In this document: positions 52,250 through 60,645 of the stretch, one piece after another
How the letters are laid out: every line of letters begins with the position of its first letter
How positions within the stretch are numbered: the stretch's first letter is position 1
Assembly: GCA_038230275.1 (NCBI GenBank)
Contig: JBBRNO010000020.1
Location: 4,860 to 68,859 of the forward strand
Reading direction: 5' to 3'
From: JANXXV01 sp038230275
Lineage (GTDB): Bacteria > Acidobacteriota > Terriglobia > Bryobacterales > Bryobacteraceae
DNA length: 64,000 nucleotides
Notes under the pieces: model-generated
What the model was told of the DNA's origin: nothing
What the model saw: the letters and a program-made list of their open reading frames with translations, nothing else
The model's database searches: none
Position numbers and translations under genes: made by a program

Positions 52250-53647
52250 TTAATTGCCAGTCCGGCGTCCCCGGATCCGTCCAGCGCGCGGAGTAAAGCC
52301 TTCATAATGCCGCATAATCAACTGCGCTTCAATCTGGTTCACCGTATCCATCGCCACGCCAACCACAATCAGCAGCGAAGTGCCGCCGAAATAGAACTGT
52401 ACGCCCAAACCATCCAGCAGCCACCGCGGGAACCACTGGTCGATAAAGTTGCCGATGCCGGGAATTCTCTGCAGCTTGATTCCCTGAATCATGATCTGCG
52501 GTATCAAGGACAGGATAGCCAGGTACAGCCCGCCGACTACCGTGATCTTGGTCAAAATCTTGTTCATGTACTCGGCAGTATTCTTACCAGGCCGGATGCC
52601 GGGAATGAAACCGCCGTACTTCCGCATGTTATCCGCTGCTTCGTTCGGATTGAAGATAATCGACACATAAAAGAAGCAGAAGAAAATGATCAACACCGTG
52701 AACAACACCGGGTAGAGCGGCGACGAATTATTGATCGCCGACAGCAAGCCTGTCAGGTAAGGACTGTTTCGAACAAACGCAACCTGATTCAAAGTCTGCG
52801 GAAACGCCAGCAGCGAACTGGCGAAAATCACCGGAATCACACCGCCCGCGTTTACCTTCAACGGAAGGTGCGTCGACTGACCGCCCATCATGCGCCGGCC
52901 GACCACTCGCTTGGCATACTGCACCGGGATGCGGCGTTCGCCGCGCTCAACCAACACAATAAATCCAACCACCGCCACCATCACCGCCAGAATAATCAGC
53001 AAGTGGAAAATCGACCACTGCCGGGTGATGAAGACGTTGGTATAAATCTCGTTCATTGCGTGCGGCAGTCCGATCACGATGCCGGTGAAAATGATCAGCG
53101 ACATACCGTTGCCGATTCCCCGCTCCGTAATCTGCTCACCCAACCACATGATGAAGGCCGTACCGGTTGTCAGACTCAACATGGTCATCAGAATAAAGCC
53201 GATGCCCGGATTCAAGACAAAACCGCCTTCCGAATTCTGCAGCGTTAGCGCAATGCCGGCCGCCTGCATGAAGGCCAGTCCCACCGTCAGATAGCGCGTC
53301 CACTGGGTGATCTTACGCCGTCCGAGTTCGCCCTCTTTCTGCAATTTCTCCAGCGTGGGAACCACGACGGTCAAGAGTTGCAGAATGATCGACGCCGTAA
53401 TATACGGCATGATGCCGAGCGCAAAAACCGTCAGGCGGCGGAAGGTTCCCCCGGAGAACAAGTCGATGAACCCTAGCAGCGATCCCTGATTGGCGGCGAA
53501 GAACCGTTCCAGCTGGTTAGCATCGATGCCAGGCGTCGGAATGTGGCCGCCCAATCGATAAATCGCCAGCATCGCCAGCGTGAACAGAACACGGTTCCGC
53601 AGGTCGGGGATGCGAAAGACATTTGCGACGGCTTCGAAAAACTTCAT
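52250..53647 (-). CDS. secY: preprotein translocase subunit SecY
   Basis: The 465-residue integral membrane protein has ten expected helices. Family motifs are RLGGHIPTPGIDANQL, GIMPYITASIILQLLTVVVPTLEKLQKEGE, and ERGIGNGMSLIIFTGIV. It forms the export channel of the inner membrane with SecE and SecG. It follows rplO by 21 bases in the spc part of the cluster. Confidence 0.98.
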   Translation of the reverse strand: MKFFEAVANVFRIPDLRNRVLFTLAMLAIYRLGGHIPTPGIDANQLERFFAANQGSLLGFIDLFSGGTFRRLTVFALGIMPYITASIILQLLTVVVPTLEKLQKEGELGRRKITQWTRYLTVGLAFMQAAGIALTLQNSEGGFVLNPGIGFILMTMLSLTTGTAFIMWLGEQITERGIGNGMSLIIFTGIVIGLPHAMNEIYTNVFITRQWSIFHLLIILAVMVAVVGFIVLVERGERRIPVQYAKRVVGRRMMGGQSTHLPLKVNAGGVIPVIFASSLLAFPQTLNQVAFVRNSPYLTGLLSAINNSSPLYPVLFTVLIIFFCFFYVSIIFNPNEAADNMRKYGGFIPGIRPGKNTAEYMNKILTKITVVGGLYLAILSLIPQIMIQGIKLQRIPGIGNFIDQWFPRWLLDGLGVQFYFGGTSLLIVVGVAMDTVNQIEAQLIMRHYEGFTPRAGRIRGRRTGN

Positions 53648-53668
53648 GTTCTACTCAATCCCCAAGGG

Positions 53669-54118
53669 TTACTTGGAAGCTGCTATCACTTCAATGGTCC
53701 CACCGGCTGCCTGGATCTTTTGGATCGCAGTCTCGGAAAACAGGTTCGCCTTGACAGTGATGGCCCGCGTCAACTCGCCGTTACCCAATATCTTGAGCCC
53801 GGCCTGCAACTTCTTCACTACGCCCAGTTCTTTCAAACGGGCATAGTCGAACGTGTCGCCTTCGAGTTCGTCCAGGCGCGACAGATTGACGATGGTATAT
53901 TCCTTGCGGAAAATGTTGGTAAATCCACGCTTCGGCAAACGGCGGTGCAGCGGCATCTGGCCGCCCTCAAATCCGCGCATCTTGCTGTAACCGGTTACCG
54001 CGCGGGCGCCTTTGTGTCCGCGGCCCGAGGTCTTACCCCGGCGGGATCCCATACCGCGGCCTACCCGGCGTTTCGAGTGTTTTTGTCCTGCCGGCGGTCT
54101 GATGTCACTGAGATTCAT
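53669..54118 (-). CDS. rplO: 50S ribosomal protein L15
   Basis: The 149-residue protein has the Gly-Arg-rich start (SDIRPPAGQKHSKRRVGRGMGSRRGKTSGRGHKGA) and the RRLPKRGF segment of L15. It joins late in 50S assembly. It follows rpmD by 29 bases. Confidence 0.97.
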   Translation of the reverse strand: MNLSDIRPPAGQKHSKRRVGRGMGSRRGKTSGRGHKGARAVTGYSKMRGFEGGQMPLHRRLPKRGFTNIFRKEYTIVNLSRLDELEGDTFDYARLKELGVVKKLQAGLKILGNGELTRAITVKANLFSETAIQKIQAAGGTIEVIAASK

Positions 54119-54147
54119 ATGCGTTTCCTTAGATTATTCGACCAAGA

Positions 54148-54330
54148 TTATTCGACCACCGCAAGCAAATGCGGGACCTTGAGAACCATACCACGAAACC
54201 CGGGTGTGTCGGGCCGCTCTACAATCTGATTGAATTTCTTCAGACCTAGGCTGCGCACAATCACCTTGTGTTTCTCGGGCGTGCAGATCACGCTGCCGAT
54301 GAGCTTGATTTTGATTTTACCTTCAGCCAT
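54148..54330 (-). CDS. rpmD: 50S ribosomal protein L30
   Basis: The 60-residue protein reads KIKIKLIGSVICTPEKHKVIVRSLGLKKFNQIVERPDTPGFRGMV, the L30 pattern. It sits between rpsE and rplO as in the classical spc operon. Confidence 0.95.
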   Translation of the reverse strand: MAEGKIKIKLIGSVICTPEKHKVIVRSLGLKKFNQIVERPDTPGFRGMVLKVPHLLAVVE

Positions 54331-54346
54331 TGCAGTATCCGCCTCT

Positions 54347-54862
54347 TTATAACTTGTCTGGAGCCAGGCCGCGGATCTCCGCTACCTGTGCCTTGTCGCG
54401 AAGCTGTTCCAGCGCCGCGATGGTTGCCTTTACTACGTTGTGCGGGTTGTGCGAACCGATGGACTTGGTCAACACGTTGGGAATGCCCACCGCTTGAATC
54501 ACCGCACGCACCGGACCGCCGGCGATCACGCCGGTTCCAGGAGCGGCCGGCTTTAACAGCACCTGGCCTGCGCCGAAGCGGCCCAGCACTTGATGCTTGA
54601 TAGTCGTTTCAAGAACATTGATCTTGCGGAGATTCTTCTTCGCCGCCTCAATTCCCTTCTTGATAGCCGAAGGCACTTCTTTCGCCTTCCCAGTTCCGAA
54701 CCCGACCACTTTCGCGCTGGCGTCACCCACGACCACCAGAGCCGAAAAGCTCATGTTCTTACCGCCCTTGACCACCTTCGTCACGCGGTTGATGGAAACA
54801 ACCTGCTCTTTCAGGTTCAACTGCGCGGGATCGATCCGTTTTACGCTTGGGGTAGCTGCCAT
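54347..54862 (-). CDS. rpsE: 30S ribosomal protein S5
   Basis: The 171-residue protein has the S5 double-stranded RNA domain (LKEQVVSINRVTKVVKGGKNMSFSALVVVGDASAKVVGFGTGKAKEVPSAIKKGIEAA) and the S5 fold of the C-terminus (GPVRAVIQAVGIPNVLTKSIGSHNPHNVVKAT). It helps keep translation accurate. It starts at the base after the rplR stop. Confidence 0.97.
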   Translation of the reverse strand: MAATPSVKRIDPAQLNLKEQVVSINRVTKVVKGGKNMSFSALVVVGDASAKVVGFGTGKAKEVPSAIKKGIEAAKKNLRKINVLETTIKHQVLGRFGAGQVLLKPAAPGTGVIAGGPVRAVIQAVGIPNVLTKSIGSHNPHNVVKATIAALEQLRDKAQVAEIRGLAPDKL

Positions 54863-55222
54863 TTAGAACTCCAGTCCTGCTTCACGAGCGGCGTCAGCGA
54901 GCGCTTTGACGCGCCCATGATACAGATATCCGCCACGGTCGAAAACCACCTTGACGATGCCTTTCTCTTTGGCGCGAGCCGCCACCAGCTTTCCGATGTC
55001 CTTCGCCCCGGCAATGTTCCCGCCGGTGACGCTGGAAGCTGCTTCGTTGCTGCAAGCGGCCACCAAAGTGGCGCCCTTGCGGTCGTCGATGACCTGCGCG
55101 TAAATGTGTGTCAGGCTGCGATACACGGCCAGGCGCGGACGCTCCGCGGTGCCCTTCACTCGCTGGCGGATGCGGGAATGGATGCGCTGCCGGGTTTGGT
55201 CTTTCGATCTTTTTGCACTCAT
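54863..55222 (-). CDS. rplR: 50S ribosomal protein L18
   Basis: The 119-residue protein reads RQRIHSRIRQRVKGTAERPRLAVYRSLTHIYAQVIDD and ends VVFDRGGYLYHGRVKALADAAREAGLEF. It binds 5S rRNA. It lies two bases after rplF. Confidence 0.97.
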   Translation of the reverse strand: MSAKRSKDQTRQRIHSRIRQRVKGTAERPRLAVYRSLTHIYAQVIDDRKGATLVAACSNEAASSVTGGNIAGAKDIGKLVAARAKEKGIVKVVFDRGGYLYHGRVKALADAAREAGLEF

Positions 55223-55224
55223 GG

Positions 55225-55764
55225 TTACTTACCTCCCGCGCCGGTCTTACCGACCTTCTTGCGCAACACTTCGCCCTTGTAGCGGATTCCCTTGTTCTTG
55301 TACGGATCTGGCGGACGCAGGGCGCGAATATTCGCCGCCACCTGGCCCAGCATCTGCTTGTCGTAGCCGGACAGGCTCAACGCCGTCTGCTTTTCGATCT
55401 TCAGGTCGATTCCTTCCGGAAGCAGAACTTCGATCGTATGCGAATAGCCCAGCGTGAAGATGGCCACGCGTCCCTTCACATCGGCACGGTAACCGATACC
55501 GACGATTTCCAGTTCGCGTACGAAACCGGTGGAGACGCCCTGCACGGCGCTGGCTGCCAGCGCGCGGGTCAGTCCATGCAACGCCGCATGTTTATCGGTG
55601 TCGCGCTGCACTTCCAGAATTCCGTTGTTCTGCTCAATGCGGATACCAGCTGGGATCGGCACGGTGAGCTTTCCCTTCGGCCCTTCCACCTGCAGGTCGC
55701 TAGTTCCGATTTTCAGCTTTACGCCGCTCGGTACCGGGATTGGTTTTTTTCCTACTCTCGACAT
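55225..55764 (-). CDS. rplF: 50S ribosomal protein L6
   Basis: The 179-residue protein begins SRVGKKPIPVPSGVKLKIGTSDLQVEGPKGKL and contains LSGYDKQMLGQVAANIRALRPPDPYKNKGIRYKGE. It forms part of the factor-binding stalk base. It is 31 bases after rpsH. Confidence 0.97.
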   Translation of the reverse strand: MSRVGKKPIPVPSGVKLKIGTSDLQVEGPKGKLTVPIPAGIRIEQNNGILEVQRDTDKHAALHGLTRALAASAVQGVSTGFVRELEIVGIGYRADVKGRVAIFTLGYSHTIEVLLPEGIDLKIEKQTALSLSGYDKQMLGQVAANIRALRPPDPYKNKGIRYKGEVLRKKVGKTGAGGK

Positions 55765-55795
55765 GGTGTGTTCCTAATCCTCTAGTAAACGGGCC

Positions 55796-56194
55796 TTAAT
55801 AAACCTGGCAAAGCAATTCGCCGCCAACGCCTTCTTTGCGCGCGGCACGGCCGGTCATCACACCTTTCGGCGTGGTCAATATGTTGATCCCCAGTCCGCC
55901 CAGTACGCGCGGAATGTCGGTGCTCGACACATAGACACGGCAGCCGGGGCGCGAAAGTCTTTCAATATGCGTCATCGCAGGCTGATTGGTGGCCGTGTAC
56001 TTGAGATAGATCTTAATCGTCTTCTGCGCGCCCTCTTCGGCCAGCTTGAAGTTTACGATGTAACCTTCTTCCCTCAAAATACGGGCGATCTCGGCTTTCA
56101 GCTTGGACGCAGGGACGTCGACCTTCTGATGGCGCGCGATCAAAGCGTTGCGGACGCGCGTTAACATGTCGGCGATGGGGTCGGATGTTGTCAT
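55796..56194 (-). CDS. rpsH: 30S ribosomal protein S8
   Basis: The 132-residue protein reads SDPIADMLTRVRNALIARHQKVDVPASKLKAEIARIL and ends RGLGINILTTPKGVMTGRAARKEGVGGELLC-type sequence. It binds the central domain of 16S rRNA and in E. coli represses the spc operon. It follows rpsN by 35 bases. Confidence 0.97.
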   Translation of the reverse strand: MTTSDPIADMLTRVRNALIARHQKVDVPASKLKAEIARILREEGYIVNFKLAEEGAQKTIKIYLKYTATNQPAMTHIERLSRPGCRVYVSSTDIPRVLGGLGINILTTPKGVMTGRAARKEGVGGELLCQVY

Positions 56195-56229
56195 GCTATT
56201 TCCCTCGTTTCCAAATCTTCTTCAATCAA

Positions 56230-56415
56230 CTACCAACTGGACTTCGTCACTCCGGGGATTTCCCCGGCGAGCGCCAGTTTGCGGAAGCAGATGCGGCACA
56301 GCGTGAACTTACGCAAGTACCCACGCGGACGGCCGCATTGTTTGCAGCGATTCCGGTGCCGGCATTCAAACTTCGGCTTCTTTTCGTCTTTAGCGATCTT
56401 GGCGGTTGTGGCCAT
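56230..56415 (-). CDS. rpsN: 30S ribosomal protein S14, zinc form
   Basis: The 61-residue protein starts at ATG 56415. The zinc site is C24-x-x-C27 (CKQC) and C40-x-x-C43 (CRIC), with the ending CFRKLALAGEIPGVTKSSW. This is the short zinc type, not the long E. coli type. It lies 22 bases after rplE. Confidence 0.96.
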   Translation of the reverse strand: MATTAKIAKDEKKPKFECRHRNRCKQCGRPRGYLRKFTLCRICFRKLALAGEIPGVTKSSW

Positions 56416-56437
56416 TCCGTATGTATCCTCTTCCTGC

Positions 56438-56980
56438 TTACTGCCGGAACGGCATTCCAAGATGTTTCAAGAGCGCCAGGCCCTCGGCATCCGTCTTCGC
56501 CGTCGTCGTAATGCAAATATTCATGCCCTTCGTTTTCTCGACCTTGTTGTAGTCGATCTCAGGGAAAATCAGCTGGTCTTTAATCCCCAGCGTGTAATTA
56601 CCGCGCCCGTCAAACGACTTCGAAGACACGCCGCGGAAATCGCGCACGCGGGGCAGGGTCACCGAAACCAGACGGTCCAGGAATTCGTACATCCGTTCGC
56701 CGCGCAGTGTGACCATACATCCGATCGGCATTCCTTCGCGCAGCTTGAAGGCGGCAATCGACTTCTTCGCCTTGGTGACCACCGGCTTCTGGCCGGCAAT
56801 CTGGCCGAGTTCGTTCACCGCGCCGTCCATCAGCTTCGCGTTCTGCGTTGCTTCCCCCAGCCCGATGTTGATGGAGATCTTCTGCACTTTCGGCACAGCC
56901 ATCAGGTTGGTGTAGCCGAACTGCTTGGTGAGCTCGGGAACCACTGCTTTTTCGTAGGTCTCTTTCAGTCTTGCGCCCAT
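56438..56980 (-). CDS. rplE: 50S ribosomal protein L5
   Basis: The 180-residue protein has the L5 motifs VPKVQKISINIGLGEATQN, KSIAAFKLREGMPIGCMVTLRGERMYEFLDRLVSVTLPRVRDFRG and DQLIFPEIDYNKVEKTKGMNICITT. It binds 5S rRNA and contacts P-site tRNA. It follows rplX by 22 bases. Confidence 0.97.
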   Translation of the reverse strand: MGARLKETYEKAVVPELTKQFGYTNLMAVPKVQKISINIGLGEATQNAKLMDGAVNELGQIAGQKPVVTKAKKSIAAFKLREGMPIGCMVTLRGERMYEFLDRLVSVTLPRVRDFRGVSSKSFDGRGNYTLGIKDQLIFPEIDYNKVEKTKGMNICITTTAKTDAEGLALLKHLGMPFRQ

Positions 56981-57002
56981 TTTGCTTTAAGCCTTCTTGT
57001 CC

Positions 57003-57392
57003 CTAAGCCTTTTTGTCGAGCGCTTCGCCGGTCTTGCGGGCGATGCGCGTGCGGCGTGTTTTGCCGCCTACCGTGTCCACTTTGTAACCAACCCGCGTGG
57101 CCACGCCACCGGAGGTCAATACCATCACGTTGGAGGCGTTGATTAGAGCCTCGCGCTCGGCGATGCCGCCCTTCACTTGCTTGGCCGGATTGGGACGGGT
57201 GTGGCGTTTGATCATCATCACGCCTTCGACCAGAAGCTTGCCCTTATCGCGAACCACTTCGAGCACGCGCCCGGTCTTGCCCTTATCTTTGCCTGCGATC
57301 ACCTTCACGGTGTCGTTCTTCTTGATACGAATCCGCGTGGATGTCGTCGCCGCCGCACCGCGGCGAATATTTCTGGTCTTCGGTGCCGCCAT
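57003..57392 (-). CDS. rplX: 50S ribosomal protein L24
   Basis: The 129-residue protein has the KOW motif in KKNDTVKVIAGKDKGKTGRVLEVVRDKGKLLVEGVMMIKRHTRPN. About 20 residues at the N-terminus (TRNIRRGAAATTSTRI) exceed the usual length. It begins two bases after rplN. Confidence 0.96.
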   Translation of the reverse strand: MAAPKTRNIRRGAAATTSTRIRIKKNDTVKVIAGKDKGKTGRVLEVVRDKGKLLVEGVMMIKRHTRPNPAKQVKGGIAEREALINASNVMVLTSGGVATRVGYKVDTVGGKTRRTRIARKTGEALDKKA

Positions 57393-57393
57393 G

Positions 57394-57762
57394 TTAGATT
57401 ACCTCCGGAGCAAGCGAAACGATCTTCATGTAGCGCTTGTCGCGCAACTCGCGGGCCACCGGGCCGAACACACGAGTGCCAATCGGCTCGCCAACCTCAT
57501 TGATCAATACTGCCGCATTGGAATCGAAGCGGATGTAGGTGCCGTCCTTGCGGCGGGCTTCCTTACGCATCCGGACAATCACGCAGCGAACTACTTTACC
57601 CTTCTTGATAGCCGAATCGGGTGCCGCTTCCTTCACGCTCGCCGTGACTACGTCCCCAAGGCCGGCTCGTAAACCGAGGTCGCCGCCTCGCGGCAGGATG
57701 CACTGGAGCCTGCGTGCGCCGCTGTTGTCGGCCACCTCCAGTATTGTGCGCATTCCGATCAT
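57394..57762 (-). CDS. rplN: 50S ribosomal protein L14
   Basis: The 122-residue protein reads MIGMRTILEVADNSGARRL, then KKGKVVRCVIVRMRKEARRKDGTYIRFDSNAAVLIN and GTRVFGPVARELRDK. It forms an intersubunit bridge. It follows rpsQ by 62 bases. Confidence 0.97.
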   Translation of the reverse strand: MIGMRTILEVADNSGARRLQCILPRGGDLGLRAGLGDVVTASVKEAAPDSAIKKGKVVRCVIVRMRKEARRKDGTYIRFDSNAAVLINEVGEPIGTRVFGPVARELRDKRYMKIVSLAPEVI

Positions 57763-57824
57763 GACGTTTTCCCTTGTCCCTTTTAACTGTTCTTAAATCG
57801 CTGCTCTAAATCAACGTGGTCTGT

Positions 57825-58190
57825 TTACTTCTTGATGCTCTTATGTCCCGCGGTGGCCAGTTGCAGATTCGGATCGGCCAGGCTGCTGGGCTCAACGCCC
57901 ACCTGTACCGCTCGACGAATGATGTCGCCCAGCTTCCAGCGCTTCAGGCGGCTGAGCGGACGATGCTCCAAAATGCGAACCACGTCGCCCACCTTGGCGG
58001 TCTGCTCTTCGTCGTGTGCATAGAATTTCTTCTTCTTGGTGACGATTCGCTTGTACATCGGATGCGGAACGCGGCGGGTGACTTCGACGACAATCGTCTT
58101 AGCCATCTTGGTCGAGGTAACTTCCCCCACCTTCTCCTGCCCCGGCCTATTATCGTGCTCTACAGCTGGATTCACAGTTGGCTCAGCCAT
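57825..58190 (-). CDS. rpsQ: 30S ribosomal protein S17
   Basis: The 121-residue protein has the S17 core (MAKTIVVEVTRRVPHPMYKRIVTKKKKFYAHDE, KVGDVVRILEHRPLSRLKRWKL). It is longer than the roughly 85-residue family norm at both ends; an internal Met (residue 29) begins the conserved part and could be the true start. It follows rpmC by three bases. Confidence 0.94.
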   Translation of the reverse strand: MAEPTVNPAVEHDNRPGQEKVGEVTSTKMAKTIVVEVTRRVPHPMYKRIVTKKKKFYAHDEEQTAKVGDVVRILEHRPLSRLKRWKLGDIIRRAVQVGVEPSSLADPNLQLATAGHKSIKK

Positions 58191-58193
58191 TCG

Positions 58194-58466
58194 TTACTTT
58201 TCCTTCTTCGACAACAGCTTCTTCTTGCGGGCCGGTTTCGCGGCCGCGGCGTCGGCGGCAGCCTTCGCCTTTGCCGGATCCAATTCCCGCTCACGGAGGA
58301 TCAGAAGCATGCGCGCCCGGTCCTTCTTCGCATCACGGTATTTCTTGAGGCCATCGGTTTGACCCATGGACATCTGGAACCGCAACCGGAACAATTGTTC
58401 GTGAATATCGGTCGATTGAGCGGTCAGTTCGCTCGAATCCAGTTCCCGTAGTTTCTGTGCGTTCAT
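58194..58466 (-). CDS. rpmC: 50S ribosomal protein L29
   Basis: The 90-residue protein has the helical hairpin LRELDSSELTAQSTDIHEQLFRLRFQMSMGQTDGLKKYRDAKKDRARML. A Lys-Ala tail of about 25 residues (AAADAAAAKPARKKKLLSKKEK) extends it. It lies at the tunnel exit near the trigger-factor site. It follows rplP by three bases. Confidence 0.96.
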   Translation of the reverse strand: MNAQKLRELDSSELTAQSTDIHEQLFRLRFQMSMGQTDGLKKYRDAKKDRARMLLILRERELDPAKAKAAADAAAAKPARKKKLLSKKEK

Positions 58467-58469
58467 AAC

Positions 58470-58889
58470 TTACGCCCCTTCAAAATCGCGCGTCACCAGT
58501 TTGGTGGGCAGCGGCAACTTCATCGCCGCCAAACGCATTGCTTCCTTCGCCACATCCGGCGCCACGCCTTCCATCTCGAACAAAATACGCCCGGGACGGA
58601 TCACGCACACCCACTCATCCGGCGCGCCCTTTCCCTTACCCATACGGGTTTCAGCCGGCTTCTTCGTAATCGGCTTGTCGGGGAACATCCGGATCCACAC
58701 TTTACCGCCGCGCTTGATGAAACGCGTCATGGCGATACGTGCCGCTTCAATCTGACGTCCAGTAATCCAGCCGCACCGCATTGCCTTGAGTCCGTACTCG
58801 CCGAAAGCGAGACTGGAACCTCTCCAGGCCTTACCGGTCATGCGCCCACGTTGCTGTTTTCTGTACTTGACCTTCTTGGGCATTAACAT
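58470..58889 (-). CDS. rplP: 50S ribosomal protein L16
   Basis: The 139-residue protein reads MLMPKKVKYRKQQRGRMTGKAWRG, TGRQIEAARIAMTRFIKRGGKVWIRMFPDKPITKKPAETRMGKGKG. It contacts tRNA acceptor ends in the A site. It follows rpsC by 30 bases. Confidence 0.97.
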   Translation of the reverse strand: MLMPKKVKYRKQQRGRMTGKAWRGSSLAFGEYGLKAMRCGWITGRQIEAARIAMTRFIKRGGKVWIRMFPDKPITKKPAETRMGKGKGAPDEWVCVIRPGRILFEMEGVAPDVAKEAMRLAAMKLPLPTKLVTRDFEGA

Positions 58890-58919
58890 GGCGTTGTTGT
58901 CTCCAAATTACCTGAAAAG

Positions 58920-59951
58920 TTATTCCGTGCCTTTTTCGGGCTCGGTTGCTGGTTCGGTGCTCGGCGTGGTTGCTGGCGCCGCTTCCGGCTTCAATTCCTG
59001 CTTCCAAGTGGGTTGCTGGCCCGCCATTGGATTGGACATAGGGTTCGACATCGGCGGCGCTATCGGGCCCGCGGTGCGCGCCGGTTGCGGCATGTCACCG
59101 GGAAGCTGCTGCACAGCTCCTCCCGTGTGTTCCACCGGCTGACTACCGGAAGAAGGCGGCGCGGCGCTGTAACTGCCTTGGCTGCTTCCACCCGGACCAC
59201 TACCACCAGGTCCACCACCAGGACCGCGTCGATCACGGCCACCTCTATCGCGATCCCGATCCCGGTCGCCACGAGGAGCGCGGCGCGGTTCCGGATCGTT
59301 CTTCAGCGGTTGGCGGCGTCCCGTGTTCTCCAGAATTTCGCCCTTATAAACCCACGTTTTCACGCCGATGATGCCGTAGGTGGTGTGCGCCTCGCTGAAA
59401 CCATAGTCGAGGTCGGCACGCAGGGTGTGCAGTGGCAACTGCCCTTGCAAATACCATTCGCTGCGGGCGATTTCGTTTCCGTTCAAACGCCCAGACACGC
59501 GAACCTTGATGCCCTTGCAACCGAAGCGTAAAGCGCTATCCACAGCTTTCCGCATGGCGCGGCGGAAGGCCACGCGCTTTTCCAGCTGCAGCGCAATCGA
59601 CTCGCTAACCAGCTGCGCGTCCAGCTCCGGCTTATGTACTTCCTGAATGTCGATGAATACTTCGCGGTTGGTCTTCTTGGCCAGATCCTGCTTCAGCTTT
59701 TCGATTTCGGCGCCTTTGCGTCCGATGACGATGCCAGGGCGCGAAGTGCGAATGGTGATCCGCAGCTTGTTACCAGGCCGGTCCACTTCAATCGAGCTCA
59801 CGCCGGCAGACTTCAAACGCGCACCGAGGGAAGCCTTCAATTCCAGATCTTCCATCAACAGCCGCGCGTAGTCCTGCTTGGCAAACCACCGCGAACGCCA
59901 GGTCTTGGTGACGCCCAGCCGAAACCCGTAAGGATGTACTTTTTGTCCCAT
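58920..59951 (-). CDS. rpsC: 30S ribosomal protein S3 with long low-complexity C-terminal tail
   Basis: The 343-residue protein keeps the S3 core to about residue 212: GQKVHPYGFRLGVTKTWRSRWFAKQDYA, the KH domain with ITIRTSRPGIVIGRKGAEIEKLKQ, and GCKGIKVRVSGRLNGNEIARSEWYLQGQLPLHTLRADLDYG. The last roughly 110 residues are a low-complexity tail rich in Arg-Asp (RDRDRDRGG), Gly-Pro-Ser, and Gln-Pro-Met-Ala. It lies at the mRNA entry. The tail is unusual for S3 but known in some Acidobacteriota, from memory. Confidence 0.96.
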   Translation of the reverse strand: MGQKVHPYGFRLGVTKTWRSRWFAKQDYARLLMEDLELKASLGARLKSAGVSSIEVDRPGNKLRITIRTSRPGIVIGRKGAEIEKLKQDLAKKTNREVFIDIQEVHKPELDAQLVSESIALQLEKRVAFRRAMRKAVDSALRFGCKGIKVRVSGRLNGNEIARSEWYLQGQLPLHTLRADLDYGFSEAHTTYGIIGVKTWVYKGEILENTGRRQPLKNDPEPRRAPRGDRDRDRDRGGRDRRGPGGGPGGSGPGGSSQGSYSAAPPSSGSQPVEHTGGAVQQLPGDMPQPARTAGPIAPPMSNPMSNPMAGQQPTWKQELKPEAAPATTPSTEPATEPEKGTE

Positions 59952-59960
59952 TCGATTCCT

Positions 59961-60332
59961 TTACTTCCCTGCCGTCTTCGCTACTGGCTTCCCTGCGATC
60001 TTCGGCCCAACCGTCACTACGATATGAGACATCCGCCGCTGGTAGCGATACGCACGGCCCATCGGCGCCGGACGAACCCGCTTGGCGCGAGGCCCTTCGT
60101 TCACGTACGCTTCGGTGACAATTAACTGATCCACATCGACATCGTTGGACTTGTTCTCGGCATTGGCAATCGCCGAGCGCAAAACCTTTTCGATGGTCGG
60201 TGCAAACCGCTTATTGGTGGCCTGCAGGATGGTGATCGCCTTGCCGGCCTGTTGTCCGCGAATCAGGTCGATGACCAGGCGCGCCTTCTGCGCCGATCCC
60301 CTGACGTATCTCGCTTCCGCTCTAGCTTCCAT
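59961..60332 (-). CDS. rplV: 50S ribosomal protein L22
   Basis: The 123-residue protein reads ARYVRGSAQKARLVIDLIRGQQAGKAITILQ, then NAENKSNDVDVDQLIVTEAYVNEGPRAKRVRPAPMGRAYRYQRRMSHI, the hook lining the peptide tunnel. It follows rpsS by 24 bases. Confidence 0.97.
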   Translation of the reverse strand: MEARAEARYVRGSAQKARLVIDLIRGQQAGKAITILQATNKRFAPTIEKVLRSAIANAENKSNDVDVDQLIVTEAYVNEGPRAKRVRPAPMGRAYRYQRRMSHIVVTVGPKIAGKPVAKTAGK

Positions 60333-60356
60333 ATGAGTTCTCCGTGGAATCCCCCG

Positions 60357-60644
60357 TTAGGAGGGCTTCGACGACTTCTCCGTTGTCTTCGCCTGATGCC
60401 CCTTAAAGGTGCGAGTCGGCGAAAACTCACCCAACTTGTGCCCCACCATGTTCTCGGTCACATAAACCGGGATAAACTTCCTCCCGTTATGTACCGCGAA
60501 GGTGTGGCTAATGAATTCCGGCAGAATCGTGGAACGGCGCGACCAGGTCTTGATCACTTTCTTCTCGTTCCGGTCATTCATGCCCTCGACCTTAACCATC
60601 AAATGGTCGTCGACGAACGGTCCCTTATGTACTGAGCGGCCCAT
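60357..60644 (-). CDS. rpsS: 30S ribosomal protein S19
   Basis: The 95-residue protein starts at ATG 60644, after GAGGT; an upstream in-frame start overlaps rplB and is rejected. Motifs: MGRSVHKGPFVDDHLMVKV, KTWSRRSTILPEFISHTFAVHNGRKFIPVYVTENMVGHKLGEFSPTRTF. It sits in the 30S head. Starts one base after the rplB stop. Confidence 0.97.
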   Translation of the reverse strand: MGRSVHKGPFVDDHLMVKVEGMNDRNEKKVIKTWSRRSTILPEFISHTFAVHNGRKFIPVYVTENMVGHKLGEFSPTRTFKGHQAKTTEKSSKPS

Positions 60645-60645
60645 G

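Noticed and set aside
52307..53248. 313-codon plus-strand frame opposite secY
   Set aside because: It is a shadow of secY; the product is His/Gln-rich and lacks any recognisable feature.
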